A stretch of 64,000 nt of DNA, from positions 1 through 64,000 of the forward strand of contig CAMJQW010000001.1 of the NCBI GenBank assembly GCA_946408125.1, written 5' to 3'. Made by a program: the position numbers and the translations under genes. Below, in pieces: positions 24,344 through 33,593 of the stretch; the stretch's first letter is position 1, and each line of letters begins with the position of its first letter. A model generated the notes under the pieces. The model worked only from the letters and a program-made list of their open reading frames with translations, was not told the origin of the DNA and made no database searches. Origin of the DNA: an uncultured Fibrobacter sp. Its GTDB lineage: Bacteria > Fibrobacterota > Fibrobacteria > Fibrobacterales > Fibrobacteraceae.

Positions 24344-25210
24344 ATGAAACGCCTCACGCTGCTCACGAATCCGGACCGGTGCAACCTGCGTTGCCCGCTG
24401 TGTTTCTTGAACCAGCGGGGCCGAACGCTTGGTATGGGTGAGATGCCTATCGAAGTGGCGCGTGCGGCCATTGAACGTTTCGCGGGAGCTGAAATTCCTG
24501 CGCAGAAGAAGCTTCGCGAAGTCATTCCGAGTACGATGGGTGAGCCGTTACTTTATACGTATTTTGATGAGCTACTTGATTTTTGCTGCTCGCGCCGGTT
24601 GCCCCTGAACTTGACGACAAACGGGACGTTCCCTGGTAAGTGGGGGACGGAACCGGGGATGGAACGCTTGCTCGATGCCTGCAGCGACATCAAGGTGAGT
24701 TGCATGGCCTTTGACGATGCGACCTTCGACGAGATGATGCCGGGATTTTCCTTTGAGCGCTGGCGCGACAATGTGTGTCGCCTTGCCGGATTTGGTCGCG
24801 GTTCCGTGACGCTCCAGGTGACCGTACACAAGAAACTTGTCGCGAAGGTCCCCGAGATATTGGCTTGGGCGGACTCCATCGGAATCGCCCGCATCAAGTG
24901 GAACTTGCCGGTGTTTATTTCGGGCGGGCAGACGTTGCGCGCGCGTTACGACGTTGACGCTGCGACGGTACGGGAACTGCGTGAATTTCTTTCGCCGCGT
25001 GGGCAGTGCAAAGGGAGCCTCTTCTTCGATGGCGATTTTGGTTCTTCCTGTGTGAAAGCGGGACATGCCTGTGAATTCTTCAAGGACGAAATCTGGATTC
25101 TTCCCGACGGTACGGAGGAATTCTGCCCGAATCCGGAGAGGCGTTTCGGTGACAGGAACGCCGCGGGAGCCACGTGCGGCTCGTGCGTGCTCCTGAAGCC
25201 TATCGCTTGA
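24344..25210 (+). CDS. Radical SAM protein with C-terminal cysteine cluster
   Basis: This 288-residue radical SAM enzyme carries the CNLRCPLC motif (CxxxCxxC) near the N-terminus, which holds the SAM-binding 4Fe-4S cluster, followed by TMGEPLLY (the GGEP-like SAM site) and LTTNGTF. The last 60 residues contain at least five further cysteines (CKGS, SSCVKAGHACEFF, EEFCPNPE, TCGSC), suggesting a SPASM-like auxiliary cluster. The substrate is unknown. The tight spacing to the flavoprotein gene suggests that reductase supplies electrons or that both modify the same target. Confidence 0.82.
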   Translation: MKRLTLLTNPDRCNLRCPLCFLNQRGRTLGMGEMPIEVARAAIERFAGAEIPAQKKLREVIPSTMGEPLLYTYFDELLDFCCSRRLPLNLTTNGTFPGKWGTEPGMERLLDACSDIKVSCMAFDDATFDEMMPGFSFERWRDNVCRLAGFGRGSVTLQVTVHKKLVAKVPEILAWADSIGIARIKWNLPVFISGGQTLRARYDVDAATVRELREFLSPRGQCKGSLFFDGDFGSSCVKAGHACEFFKDEIWILPDGTEEFCPNPERRFGDRNAAGATCGSCVLLKPIA

Positions 25211-25226
25211 TTCTATATTGTATTCC

Positions 25227-26153
25227 ATGAAGATTGTATTTATGGGAACGCCGGAATTCGCGGCTTGTTTTTTGAAGCATCTCAAGGAATCTGATTTTGC
25301 GGACGTGGTGGCCGTAGTGACGCAGCCTGACCGGCCCGCAGGGCGCGGGCGCGTGCTCACGCCCCCGCCAGTCAAGCAACTGGCGCTCGAATTCGGGCTC
25401 CCGGTGTTGCAGCCGACCGACTTGAAGTCGCCCGAATTCGAGAGCGCCCTGCGCGCCTTCGATGCCGACCTCTTCGTCGTCGTTGCCTACTCGATTTTGC
25501 CGAAGAACATCCTCGCGGTCGCGAAGTTCGGCGCGGTGAATGTCCACGGGAGCCTCTTGCCCAAGTACCGCGGTGCCGCCCCCGTGCAGCGTGCGATTGC
25601 CGACGGGCTCAAGGAAACGGGCGTGACCGTGTTCCGCCTCGACGAGAAGATGGACCATGGCCCGATTTTGGCACAGAAGGTCGTCGCGATCGACCATCAG
25701 GATACGACGGCTTCGCTCTTGGAAAAGATGGTGGCGCCCGGTTGCGAGGCGCTTGACGACGCGATTCATCAGCTGATGGATGGCCGTGAGAAGGATCTGA
25801 CGCAGGACCATGCGCAGGCGAGCGGTGCCCCGAAGCTGAAAAAGGAAGAAGGACTGATTGACTTTAACTTGCCCGCGCAAGTGATTCACGACCGCATCCG
25901 CGCCTTCAATCCGTGGCCGGGCGGTTACGGAAAGCTTGGCGGCCGCATGGTGTACCTGCGCAAGACGGATACGCCCGAGAACGGCCCGAAGCTTGCTCCG
26001 GGTGCGGTGGACTTCAAGGACAACCGCCTCTATGTAGGGACGGGCGAGGGCGTGCTTGAAATTATCGAGATTCAGGCCGAAGGCAAGAAGCCGATGCCTG
26101 TCGCCGACTTTATGCGCGGAATCCAGAAGCGCGAAGGACTTTGCTTTTGCTAG
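25227..26153 (+). CDS. fmt: Methionyl-tRNA formyltransferase
   Basis: This 308-residue enzyme formylates initiator Met-tRNA. It starts MKIVFMGTPEFAA and has the catalytic region NVHGSLLPKYRGAAPVQRAI with the conserved Asn, His and downstream Asp (KMDHGPI), and a C-terminal OB-like domain with NPWPGGY. It is followed immediately by rsmB, a common pairing (fmt-rsmB). def is not adjacent. Confidence 0.96.
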   Translation: MKIVFMGTPEFAACFLKHLKESDFADVVAVVTQPDRPAGRGRVLTPPPVKQLALEFGLPVLQPTDLKSPEFESALRAFDADLFVVVAYSILPKNILAVAKFGAVNVHGSLLPKYRGAAPVQRAIADGLKETGVTVFRLDEKMDHGPILAQKVVAIDHQDTTASLLEKMVAPGCEALDDAIHQLMDGREKDLTQDHAQASGAPKLKKEEGLIDFNLPAQVIHDRIRAFNPWPGGYGKLGGRMVYLRKTDTPENGPKLAPGAVDFKDNRLYVGTGEGVLEIIEIQAEGKKPMPVADFMRGIQKREGLCFC

Positions 26154-27391
26154 ATGATTCCCTGAAAGAGCGCATGGATGCGTACCGCGTTTTGCTGCTG
26201 TGGCAACAAGACGGTTCGTTCATCAAGGAAAGCGGGCTTTCGCCTTTCGCGATGGAGCTTGCGCTCGGCGTGTGCCGCCGGCATCTCTATTTGCAGTTCT
26301 TTGTCAAGAGCCTCGTGAAGAAGATGCCCTCGATGGAAGTCTGCACGGTGCTCGAACTCGGGATTTTCCAGATGTTCTTTACCGAGGTGCCGGACCATGC
26401 CGCCGTCGCGACCTCGGTGGAACTTGCGAAGGCGGCGAACCTTCACGAAGGTTCCGCGCGGCTGGTGAACGCAGTGCTGCATGCCGCGCGCAGGTCCGGC
26501 CCGCCGGTGCTCCCGCCACAGCGCGTGCGTCGCGTATCCATCGAAAATTCGGTGCCCGAGTGGCTGGTGCGCCGCTGGTTTGATGTGTATGGGGGTGACC
26601 GCGCCGAGGCGCTCGCGAAGGCGACGCTCGAACGCCCCGTGGAATGGCTCCGCGTGAATCTGCAGAAGACTTCGGCGCCGGTGCTTGCGCAAAAGCTTGG
26701 GCTTACGGGAGCATCGATTCTCTATGACCGCTTTATCCAGGTTCCTGCCGATGCAAAACTCAAGCCGATTTTGGAATCGGATTCTTTCACGAACGGCGAG
26801 TTCAGCCTGCAGAATCCCTCGGCGTACGAGGTTATCAAGCTGCTCGAGCTGAAGCCCGGCTTGAAGGTGTGGGACGCCTGTGCCGCGCCGGGCGGCAAGT
26901 CCGCGCTGATGGCCGAGATGGAACCTTCGCTCGACATCCTTGCAAGCGATGTCTCGGAATTCCGCGTGCAGAAGATGCAAGACGTCGTTGACCGCCTCGG
27001 CCTTGCAAATGTGCGCCTCGAATGCTTGGACGCCCTCTCGTCTGATAACGGGGGTGCTGCATTCGACAGAATTTTGCTCGATGTGCCTTGCAGCAACATG
27101 GGCGTCATCGCGAGGCGTCCGGAATCGGTCTACCGCTTGACTCCGGAATCCATCAAGGAACTTTCGGAACTGCAGTACAAGTTGCTGGAATCCGCCTCGA
27201 AACATCTTGTTGCGGGCGGCATTGTCGTCTATGCCACATGTAGCCCCGACCCGATCGAGACGACGCAAGTCATCAACCGTTTCGTGAAGGAACATCCCGA
27301 ATTCGAAAGGCGCGGCGATGCCGTTTTGCCCGGTGCGGAAGACCCGCGGTTCGATGGTTTCTTTGCGCAGGCGCTGGAGTACAGGAAATGA
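26147..27391 (+). CDS. rsmB: 16S rRNA (cytosine-5)-methyltransferase RsmB
   Basis: This protein of about 414 residues methylates C967-type positions of 16S rRNA. It has an N-terminal NusB-like helical domain and a Rossmann methyltransferase domain: SAM motif DACAAPGGKSALM, the DVPCSNMGV motif with one catalytic Cys and YATCSPDP with the second. No ATG lies between the fmt stop and residue 10; TTG 26147 is preferred because AAGGA lies eight bases upstream, with TTG 26141 and ATG 26174 as alternatives. It overlaps fmt by seven bases. Confidence 0.92.
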   Translation: MLDDSLKERMDAYRVLLLWQQDGSFIKESGLSPFAMELALGVCRRHLYLQFFVKSLVKKMPSMEVCTVLELGIFQMFFTEVPDHAAVATSVELAKAANLHEGSARLVNAVLHAARRSGPPVLPPQRVRRVSIENSVPEWLVRRWFDVYGGDRAEALAKATLERPVEWLRVNLQKTSAPVLAQKLGLTGASILYDRFIQVPADAKLKPILESDSFTNGEFSLQNPSAYEVIKLLELKPGLKVWDACAAPGGKSALMAEMEPSLDILASDVSEFRVQKMQDVVDRLGLANVRLECLDALSSDNGGAAFDRILLDVPCSNMGVIARRPESVYRLTPESIKELSELQYKLLESASKHLVAGGIVVYATCSPDPIETTQVINRFVKEHPEFERRGDAVLPGAEDPRFDGFFAQALEYRK

Positions 27392-27975
27392 AAAAGTTAT
27401 TGCTTGCATTAATCCTTTGCCTGTCGCCGGTATTTGCGCAACATCCGGCCGATTTGGCGTTCTCGCACGTTTACGTTTCCATCGAGGGAGGCGAACAGTA
27501 TCCGTTCGGCGATCTCATCGACGCTGTCGAGAATTCATTCTATGGCGGTGTCGGCCTCAGGTATGCATACCTGGAAAATATCGACGGATTCCTCTTGTTC
27601 GACTATTCATACTTCAAGCCCGTTCCGCAGGGTGTCAAGATTTACGGCGCGCACCAGTTCAGCGGCAAGCTCGGTGTCGACCTCAAGTGGAAAACCATAG
27701 CGCCGCTCGCCATCGGTGTAGGCTTCGCGTGCGACTGGGTGCGTGGCGATTACGATGAAGACCGGCTTGACGAAATCAGTTTCCACGACGATTTAGGCGG
27801 GACTTTGACGGACAACGAGACTGAATTTGGTTGGTTCGCGCGCTTGAACCTGCCGCTGATCCGGAAGGAAACGTACAAGGTTGGCTTCAACGCTCTGTGG
27901 AAGGAACTTTGGACCTTGCCCAAGCGCTCGGAGATGCTCTCGGTGGGCGTCTACGTTGAAAGGAGGATATGGTAA
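27388..27975 (+). CDS. Predicted small outer-membrane beta-barrel protein
   Basis: This 195-residue exported protein has a clear signal peptide (KKLLLALILCLSPVFA). The remainder alternates polar and hydrophobic residues and ends VGVYVERRIW, an aromatic C-terminus typical of barrel insertion signals. It overlaps rsmB by four bases (ATGA) and the next gene by three (TAATG), so the three are translationally coupled. No family is recognised; a porin-like or structural role is inferred. Confidence 0.7.
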   Translation: MKKLLLALILCLSPVFAQHPADLAFSHVYVSIEGGEQYPFGDLIDAVENSFYGGVGLRYAYLENIDGFLLFDYSYFKPVPQGVKIYGAHQFSGKLGVDLKWKTIAPLAIGVGFACDWVRGDYDEDRLDEISFHDDLGGTLTDNETEFGWFARLNLPLIRKETYKVGFNALWKELWTLPKRSEMLSVGVYVERRIW

Positions 27976-29690
27976 TGAAGTCCTTCTTTGACTGTTATGC
28001 GGGTATGAAAGCATTCGTTGCCGTATGCGGGTTCGCTGCCGTGACATCCTTTGCCGCGGTCGATGCCGAGATGGAAGGCATGGAGGTGGACCAGCGCGAC
28101 GACGGTACGTTCTTGGTGGGTAGCCCGACGTTCTTCTACGATCGCGTCCTCGGTGCGGGCGGACTGCATTCCGAAAGTGAAATCTGGAGCCCCGAAAAGC
28201 TGAGGCAGCGCATGTTGCTCAACAGGATGTCCATATTGCCGAGCTGGGACCCGATGGAGCCTTCCGTATGGATAAAGTCCGGAAATGAACTCGGTGACAT
28301 GATTTATCGGGATTTCATTACGCCGGAGAACCGCCCCACGAACAGGACTCCCATTCTGGAAGGCGGCTTCCGTACGCCTTCGTTCAAGGGCTTCTGGGTA
28401 ACGGGCCGTGGATTCCAGGATGACCATTTCACGACCGCGAATTTTTCATACCGCAAAAAAATCGTGGAAGACGATTTTGCGCTCTTTGGCGAAAACTTTC
28501 CTATGTTCAGTTCGATGTATGCGGGATTCGGTTACGACGGAAGTCTGTTCAACGCATCGTTCCTCGCGGGTGAGGAGTACATCTGGATATTCTCGGAGAG
28601 CTCGCGCTGGATTCCCGTCCATTACAATCCGAGACTGGAAGCGCGCATCGACGCGGGTAATGTCGAGGCGACTGTCGCTTACGAGGATGCCGAATATCAG
28701 GATTTGAGAAAGAAGGAACGCGGTGCGAGGAAGGAACTGAACGGCTCGGTGTATTACCGCTGTGGCGAAGCTTGCCGCAGGGGGATGCTCCAGCTGTCTG
28801 CGGGCCTTGCCTTCAGGGCGGTGGACGATTCCGGGATGGTCTACACGCATCTCGAAGAAGATCGCGCGTTCCTGCCTTTCGTGAACTTACGCTTTGAGCC
28901 TGTGAAAAATCTTGCGATGGAAGCAATGTTTGCGGTCAACGAACGCGACTGGCTCGTTCAGGACAGCCTGGAATTCAGGCCTCCCGTGCCCAAGTACACG
29001 GGGGTTGTCGTCGGTGTCAAGAACATTTCGGGTACGCGCCTGAACCCGCTGGCCGACGGCGAGGAATACTTTGACGGCGATACCATTTCGCTCAAGGCCG
29101 ACGGCCAGATGAATCTGGTGCAGGGATATGCCGCATTCTCGGATACCATGGGCAACGTAGGTATGGGCGGCAAGGCGAGTTTTTGGGCGGAACACGGTGC
29201 GGAGACATTCGACGTGGATGGCTACGTGGAAGATGACCAGATGGTATACCGCCACGGCGATGTCGAACGCATCAACTCGTGGATCCGTGGCGTGACGGGC
29301 GAACTCTGGATAGGCGCCTGGTACCGCGAGATGTTCTCGTTCAAGGCCTTGGGCGGGTTTGAACGCATCGACGGCAACAGCAGCCGCTTCGAAGTGACTC
29401 CTGCCGAGTTTTTCGTGTCGTTCTCTGCGGACTGGTTGTTGCGCAAGAGTTTCCGCATTTCGCAGTCGCTGCGTTACAGGAGCGATGCCCAGTGGAACCT
29501 GCGTAGCGCCGACCCGCTCGTGGTCAAGGGCGACTGGTATTGGGACGCGACGTTTGAACAGCAGTTCCCGAGGCACGGGCTCTACCTGACGGGTACGCTG
29601 CTGCATATTATCGGTTCAGAGGTAATCGAGACTCCGAACGCGGCGGAAAATCGCCTGCGCTTCATCTGCAGCGTAAAGAAGACGTTCTAG
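27975..29690 (+). CDS. Predicted outer-membrane beta-barrel protein
   Basis: This 571-residue exported protein is beta-rich throughout and ends in Phe (SVKKTF), as outer-membrane barrels do. ATG 27975 is preferred over 27969 because AGGAGG lies at eight rather than two bases. The hydrophobic export segment begins at residue 11 (MKAFVAVCGFAAVTSFA), so a later start at 28005 is possible. A conserved-looking AEYSFASTL-type domain is not recognised. Its 3' end overlaps mutY by four bases tail-to-tail. The preceding small barrel gene is probably in the same operon. Confidence 0.7.
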   Translation: MKSFFDCYAGMKAFVAVCGFAAVTSFAAVDAEMEGMEVDQRDDGTFLVGSPTFFYDRVLGAGGLHSESEIWSPEKLRQRMLLNRMSILPSWDPMEPSVWIKSGNELGDMIYRDFITPENRPTNRTPILEGGFRTPSFKGFWVTGRGFQDDHFTTANFSYRKKIVEDDFALFGENFPMFSSMYAGFGYDGSLFNASFLAGEEYIWIFSESSRWIPVHYNPRLEARIDAGNVEATVAYEDAEYQDLRKKERGARKELNGSVYYRCGEACRRGMLQLSAGLAFRAVDDSGMVYTHLEEDRAFLPFVNLRFEPVKNLAMEAMFAVNERDWLVQDSLEFRPPVPKYTGVVVGVKNISGTRLNPLADGEEYFDGDTISLKADGQMNLVQGYAAFSDTMGNVGMGGKASFWAEHGAETFDVDGYVEDDQMVYRHGDVERINSWIRGVTGELWIGAWYREMFSFKALGGFERIDGNSSRFEVTPAEFFVSFSADWLLRKSFRISQSLRYRSDAQWNLRSADPLVVKGDWYWDATFEQQFPRHGLYLTGTLLHIIGSEVIETPNAAENRLRFICSVKKTF

Positions 29691-30760
29691 GAAAGCGCCT
29701 GCTCCAGTGCTTTCAGGCAGAAACTGCTCGCGAAGAAATCCGTGGCGCGGCTGCGCTCGACCCAGCGGGAATAGGTCTGTTCGCGTTTCGGGGCCTTTGT
29801 GCGGAGCTTCACGTAAAGCACGTCGCATTCCATCTTGTGCACGGTGATACCGTGCCTGAACTTGCCTGCACTTTTGACGGATTGCACCGCGTCGGCGTCG
29901 ACGTATTTCTCGGCCTGTGCGGGTAGGCCCGCCGTCGCGCTCCGCGGAGATTCGAAATGCGGGAGCGTGAACTGGTTCTTGAAGAATTTCTGCCCGCCGT
30001 GGACCGCGAGAATCCTGTGGTCTGCGCTTTCGATGACGAGAACGGTGCCGTGCCAGTCCTTTTGCACGTGCTTCTTGGCGGGCGGGAATTCTGCGGTGCG
30101 GTTTTCCCGTGCGGCGCGGCATGCGTTACGGAGTGGACAGGCACTGCATTCGGGATTTTTGACCTTGCATACGGTGCGGCCCAGTTCCATCAGGGCTTCG
30201 TTGTGCATGTAGGCCTTGGGCGAGTCCGCCATTTCGCGGGCGTAGCCCCAGTAGATTTCGGAAGGGTTCTTGCCTGCGGTGCTCTTGTCGGTCGGCAAGA
30301 AGTCGAGCGCATAAAGGCGCGAGAATATCCGCACCAGGTTCCCATCGAGAATCGCTTCGCGTTCATGGTAGGCGAGGCTCAAGATGGCGCCTGCGGTATA
30401 GGCCCCGATGCCGGGCAAAGCTTCCAGTTCCTTGCGGGTGCGGGGCATTCCCACCCCCTTAACAATAATCTTCGCTGTCTTGAGGATGTTCCTTGCGCGG
30501 CTGTAGTAGCCGAGTCCCTGCCAGTACTTGAAGACTTCCTCTTCACTTGCCTTGGCGAGCGTGGCTATGTCGGGAAAGCGCTTCATCCATTTCACGAAAT
30601 AGTCGCGCACGGTCGAAACCTGCGTCTGCTGCAGCATGGTCTCGCTGATCCAAACCGCGTACGGGTCCCGCAGGGCGTCCAGGTCGATAGGCCGCCACGG
30701 CAATGCTGCCGCGTTCTTCTTGAACCAATCGCGTAGTAACTTTAATGTGCCTTTGTCCAT
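29687..30760 (-). CDS. mutY: Adenine DNA glycosylase MutY
   Basis: This 357-residue repair enzyme removes adenine mispaired with 8-oxoguanine. The helix-hairpin-helix LPGIGAYTAGAILSLAY, the catalytic Asp region AILDGNLVRIFSRL, the ETMLQQTQV motif and the 4Fe-4S cluster CxxxxxxCxxCxxxxxC (CKVKNPECSACPLRNAC) are complete. The C-terminal domain is NUDIX-like (HGGQKFFKNQFTLPHFE) but has no full NUDIX box, as normal for MutY. It begins two bases past the stop of the upstream lipoprotein gene. Confidence 0.96.
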   Translation of the reverse strand: MDKGTLKLLRDWFKKNAAALPWRPIDLDALRDPYAVWISETMLQQTQVSTVRDYFVKWMKRFPDIATLAKASEEEVFKYWQGLGYYSRARNILKTAKIIVKGVGMPRTRKELEALPGIGAYTAGAILSLAYHEREAILDGNLVRIFSRLYALDFLPTDKSTAGKNPSEIYWGYAREMADSPKAYMHNEALMELGRTVCKVKNPECSACPLRNACRAARENRTAEFPPAKKHVQKDWHGTVLVIESADHRILAVHGGQKFFKNQFTLPHFESPRSATAGLPAQAEKYVDADAVQSVKSAGKFRHGITVHKMECDVLYVKLRTKAPKREQTYSRWVERSRATDFFASSFCLKALEQALS

Positions 30761-30762
30761 GC

Positions 30763-32154
30763 TTAATTGCAGGAACCGTACCTTCCGATGGAGGTTATAT
30801 TGAACTCCGCTTTTTCACGGTCCTTTCCTCTCCAGGCAATTCTAATAATTTTCAATTGAGCGAGGACGTCGTAAAGGTCGACAAAAGCATGCTTTCCTCC
30901 CATTTCCTGTTTAAAATCTTCCCAGAAAATGTCGGCTACGGTTTTTGATGCATCGAGGCGAACGATATAGTTGTCGATGCCTCCGGTTAACGATTCGTCT
31001 GCGGGAACAATTTCTATAATCGGAGCGATTTCGGAAACCTGGTAGGTGATGCAGATTCCTCCCCAGTCGATCACGTTTGCGCCATAGGAATCTCCATTGG
31101 CCACATCTAGGAACAATCCTGCATAACCGGGACCGCTCATGGTTCCTGAGCCAAGCGTCACGGCGCCGCAGATTCCGTCGCAGTATTCGAAGATCGGATC
31201 GAATGCTTTATCGCTATATACGTTTCCTCTTTCAACGGGGAAGGAGAACTCGGATATTCCTCCATCAACGTTGTCGGTATAAGAATCCCATTCTGTGGTA
31301 TTTGTATTACCGTCATAAAGAGGGAAGCTGACGATGTAGTTATGCTCGGGACCGCACCAGAAGTCTCCGCACCGCTGGGGACTGCTGCTAGACGAGATAA
31401 GCGTGAAAAAGTTGCTTGATGAACTGGACGGTTGCTTGGCAGAAGAGCTTGATGTCTTCGTGATAGATGAACTGGAAAGTTGCTTGCTGGACGAACTGGA
31501 TTTGGGCGTGCTGCTAGAAGAAAGTCCCTGTGGGGTGTATTCCTTGCAACTCTTGAGCTCCGAGTGATTGACCCATGTGTAATCCATTAGGAACGCCGTA
31601 AATTCGCAAGCATAAATGGATTCTTCGGAAACGACGTAGAGTACGGTTCCGTACCGACTTGAGTTGCATTCAAGATTCTTCAAATCAGAATGGAGCGTTT
31701 CGCAATCGTTGGGGATGTCCTTTTCCTTGCTGCTGGAACTGCTTTTTTCGGAGTGCGAGGAAGAGCTTCGGGCGATTTTTTTGTAATCGTTGCACTTGCT
31801 CATGTTGTAGTACGGATTCCAGTTGCCATTGCCACTGAAAGCGTCCATTTCACAAACATAGATGGTCCTGTCCATCCTGCTGAACAAGGTTTTTCCTTCG
31901 TTGTCTCTGTCACAGGATAAATACGGATAGCTTTCGTAGAAATCGCAATCGTCCGGGCCGTCGCTTCCGCTTTTGTTCCGGTCGTTATGGCCTGAATCCT
32001 CGTCGTTTTCTCCCATCGCGTCGCAATCGACCGTAAAGCATGATAATGCGGACATGTCGTTTTCAGCAACGCAGCCGAAGAACATCGTGGAAGACAGGAG
32101 CGCCAGGCACGCGCCATGTCCAATCAAGAAGGAATTCATTTTTTTGAAATTCAT
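30763..32154 (-). CDS. Lipoprotein with serine linkers and a possible carbohydrate-binding C-terminus
   Basis: This 463-residue protein has a lipobox FFGC (about Cys28). Two cysteine-paired motifs follow (RTIYVCEMDAFSG and ESIYACEFTAFLM, each with a distant Cys and a nearby Trp), separated by Ser/Lys linkers. The last 190 residues look like a jelly-roll: IDWGGICITYQVS, VRLDASKTVADIFWEDF and a final IIRIAWRGKD...FNITSIGRYG, a pattern I associate with CBM11/CIA30-like domains in Fibrobacter. Binding to cell-wall glucan is an inference. It lies 21 bp downstream of an outer-membrane protein gene and 2 bp upstream of mutY. Confidence 0.75.
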   Translation of the reverse strand: MNFKKMNSFLIGHGACLALLSSTMFFGCVAENDMSALSCFTVDCDAMGENDEDSGHNDRNKSGSDGPDDCDFYESYPYLSCDRDNEGKTLFSRMDRTIYVCEMDAFSGNGNWNPYYNMSKCNDYKKIARSSSSHSEKSSSSSKEKDIPNDCETLHSDLKNLECNSSRYGTVLYVVSEESIYACEFTAFLMDYTWVNHSELKSCKEYTPQGLSSSSTPKSSSSSKQLSSSSITKTSSSSAKQPSSSSSNFFTLISSSSSPQRCGDFWCGPEHNYIVSFPLYDGNTNTTEWDSYTDNVDGGISEFSFPVERGNVYSDKAFDPIFEYCDGICGAVTLGSGTMSGPGYAGLFLDVANGDSYGANVIDWGGICITYQVSEIAPIIEIVPADESLTGGIDNYIVRLDASKTVADIFWEDFKQEMGGKHAFVDLYDVLAQLKIIRIAWRGKDREKAEFNITSIGRYGSCN

Positions 32155-32175
32155 AGTTGCCCCTCTTTCCTTCTT

Positions 32176-33486
32176 TTAGAATGTGAAGAATATGCCTATG
32201 CGCGGTACAATGTTTATGCCCGATACAAAATACAGGATGGGACTGACCTCGTCATCGCCACCGTCGTCATAGTCGTCGTTGCCGCCCATGCTGGCGAGGG
32301 CGGAGAGTCCTTGGGACATTTCTCTTTTTGCCAGCAAAACGCCTCCGCCGATCATGTTGGAGGAAATGTCGACGCCGGCCATAAATCCGAAGTGGTCAGA
32401 GACTTGGTAAGCCATAATCAAGTCGCCGCCGAGGATGAAGTCGAGAGAATGCATGGTGTGCGTTATCGTATAGTCCAATCCTAAGTCGTCGAAGTCCATG
32501 CTGAAATCCATGTCGATGCCGTCCATGTCGTCGAACATCTTACTCATATCTTCCTTGAATTCTGCTTGCAGCATCTTGTAGTCGAAACCGAAGAATACGT
32601 GGATGGCCAGCATGAATCTCTCTCTAACGGGCGCTGCGCCAAAACCGAATTTTAGGTTGACGTCCAGGCCGTTGTAATCGAGGTTCTTGCTTCCGCCGCC
32701 ATCCCATTCGGACATGATGTAATTAAAACCGATTCCCACGACAGAGGAATATAGGCCGTCATCGATGCGGATGCGGTTCCAGTTTCCGCCAACGCCGAAA
32801 TGGCTCGCGTCGACCTTGAAGTGGTCTTTCTTGAAGTCGTAGGTTTCGGATTCAATGGGGATGGAAACATGGAGACTGTGCAGGATTTTGGACTTCTTTT
32901 CTTTTTCCGGTTCATCCTCCGCTTCTTCAGGCTCCTGGGCTCTTTTTTTCTTTTTCTTCACCGTGGGCTCGGTATTGTCGCAGACGCATTCCTTTTTCTC
33001 GCAAGGAGCGTAGCCGTAATACCCGAAGAATCCTTGAGGCGGCTGGCCGTATCCCTGGATGTACGCTTCGCGGGGAGCTTCGTAGCTTGGTGCGGACGCC
33101 TGAACCGGTTGTGCGGGCTGTGCGGGAATTGCTGCAGGTTGTACGGGTGCCGCGGCAGGTTGCACGGGGGCAGGAGCGGGTGCTGCAGGCTCGGTGGCCG
33201 GGGCGGCTGCGGGAGCAGGTTGCTCAATAGCTTGTGTGGGCTGTGCCGCTTGTGGTGCGGGCTGCTCGGGTACCGCTGCGGGCTGTGCGGCTTGCGGAGC
33301 TGGTGCCGGTGCTGGAGTTGACGCAGGTGCCGGGGCGGTCGCAGGAGCGGGTTGCTCAACGGCTTGTGCTGCCTGTACGGGTTGCGCGGGAGCCTGGGCG
33401 GGAGGAACTTCCTGCCCAAACGCGAAAACGCCCGTTAGCGCAAGGAAGGCTACGGACACGTAAAAAGGAAATTTTCTCGTCTTCAT
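32176..33486 (-). CDS. Outer-membrane protein with Pro/Ala-rich N-terminal region
   Basis: This 436-residue protein starts MKTRKFPFYVSVAFLALTGVFA, a signal peptide. Residues 20-145 are a Pro/Ala/Gln-rich stretch that may span or bind peptidoglycan. A short cysteine-containing motif (PCEKKECVCDN) and a Lys/Glu-rich segment follow. The last 230 residues are a barrel-like beta domain ending IGIFFTF, an aromatic insertion signal. The family is not recognised; a cell-wall-connecting barrel is the likely class. The lipoprotein at 30763-32154 follows in the same direction. Confidence 0.72.
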   Translation of the reverse strand: MKTRKFPFYVSVAFLALTGVFAFGQEVPPAQAPAQPVQAAQAVEQPAPATAPAPASTPAPAPAPQAAQPAAVPEQPAPQAAQPTQAIEQPAPAAAPATEPAAPAPAPVQPAAAPVQPAAIPAQPAQPVQASAPSYEAPREAYIQGYGQPPQGFFGYYGYAPCEKKECVCDNTEPTVKKKKKRAQEPEEAEDEPEKEKKSKILHSLHVSIPIESETYDFKKDHFKVDASHFGVGGNWNRIRIDDGLYSSVVGIGFNYIMSEWDGGGSKNLDYNGLDVNLKFGFGAAPVRERFMLAIHVFFGFDYKMLQAEFKEDMSKMFDDMDGIDMDFSMDFDDLGLDYTITHTMHSLDFILGGDLIMAYQVSDHFGFMAGVDISSNMIGGGVLLAKREMSQGLSALASMGGNDDYDDGGDDEVSPILYFVSGINIVPRIGIFFTF

Positions 33487-33593
33487 AAAGACTAATATAA
33501 GCAAATTGCTCGGAATAAGCCAAAAAAACGCAGTTGCGTCTATTCCAAGTTAAAAACGTTTATTTTGGTGAAAAAAGAGGGAAAAAGTCTCTT

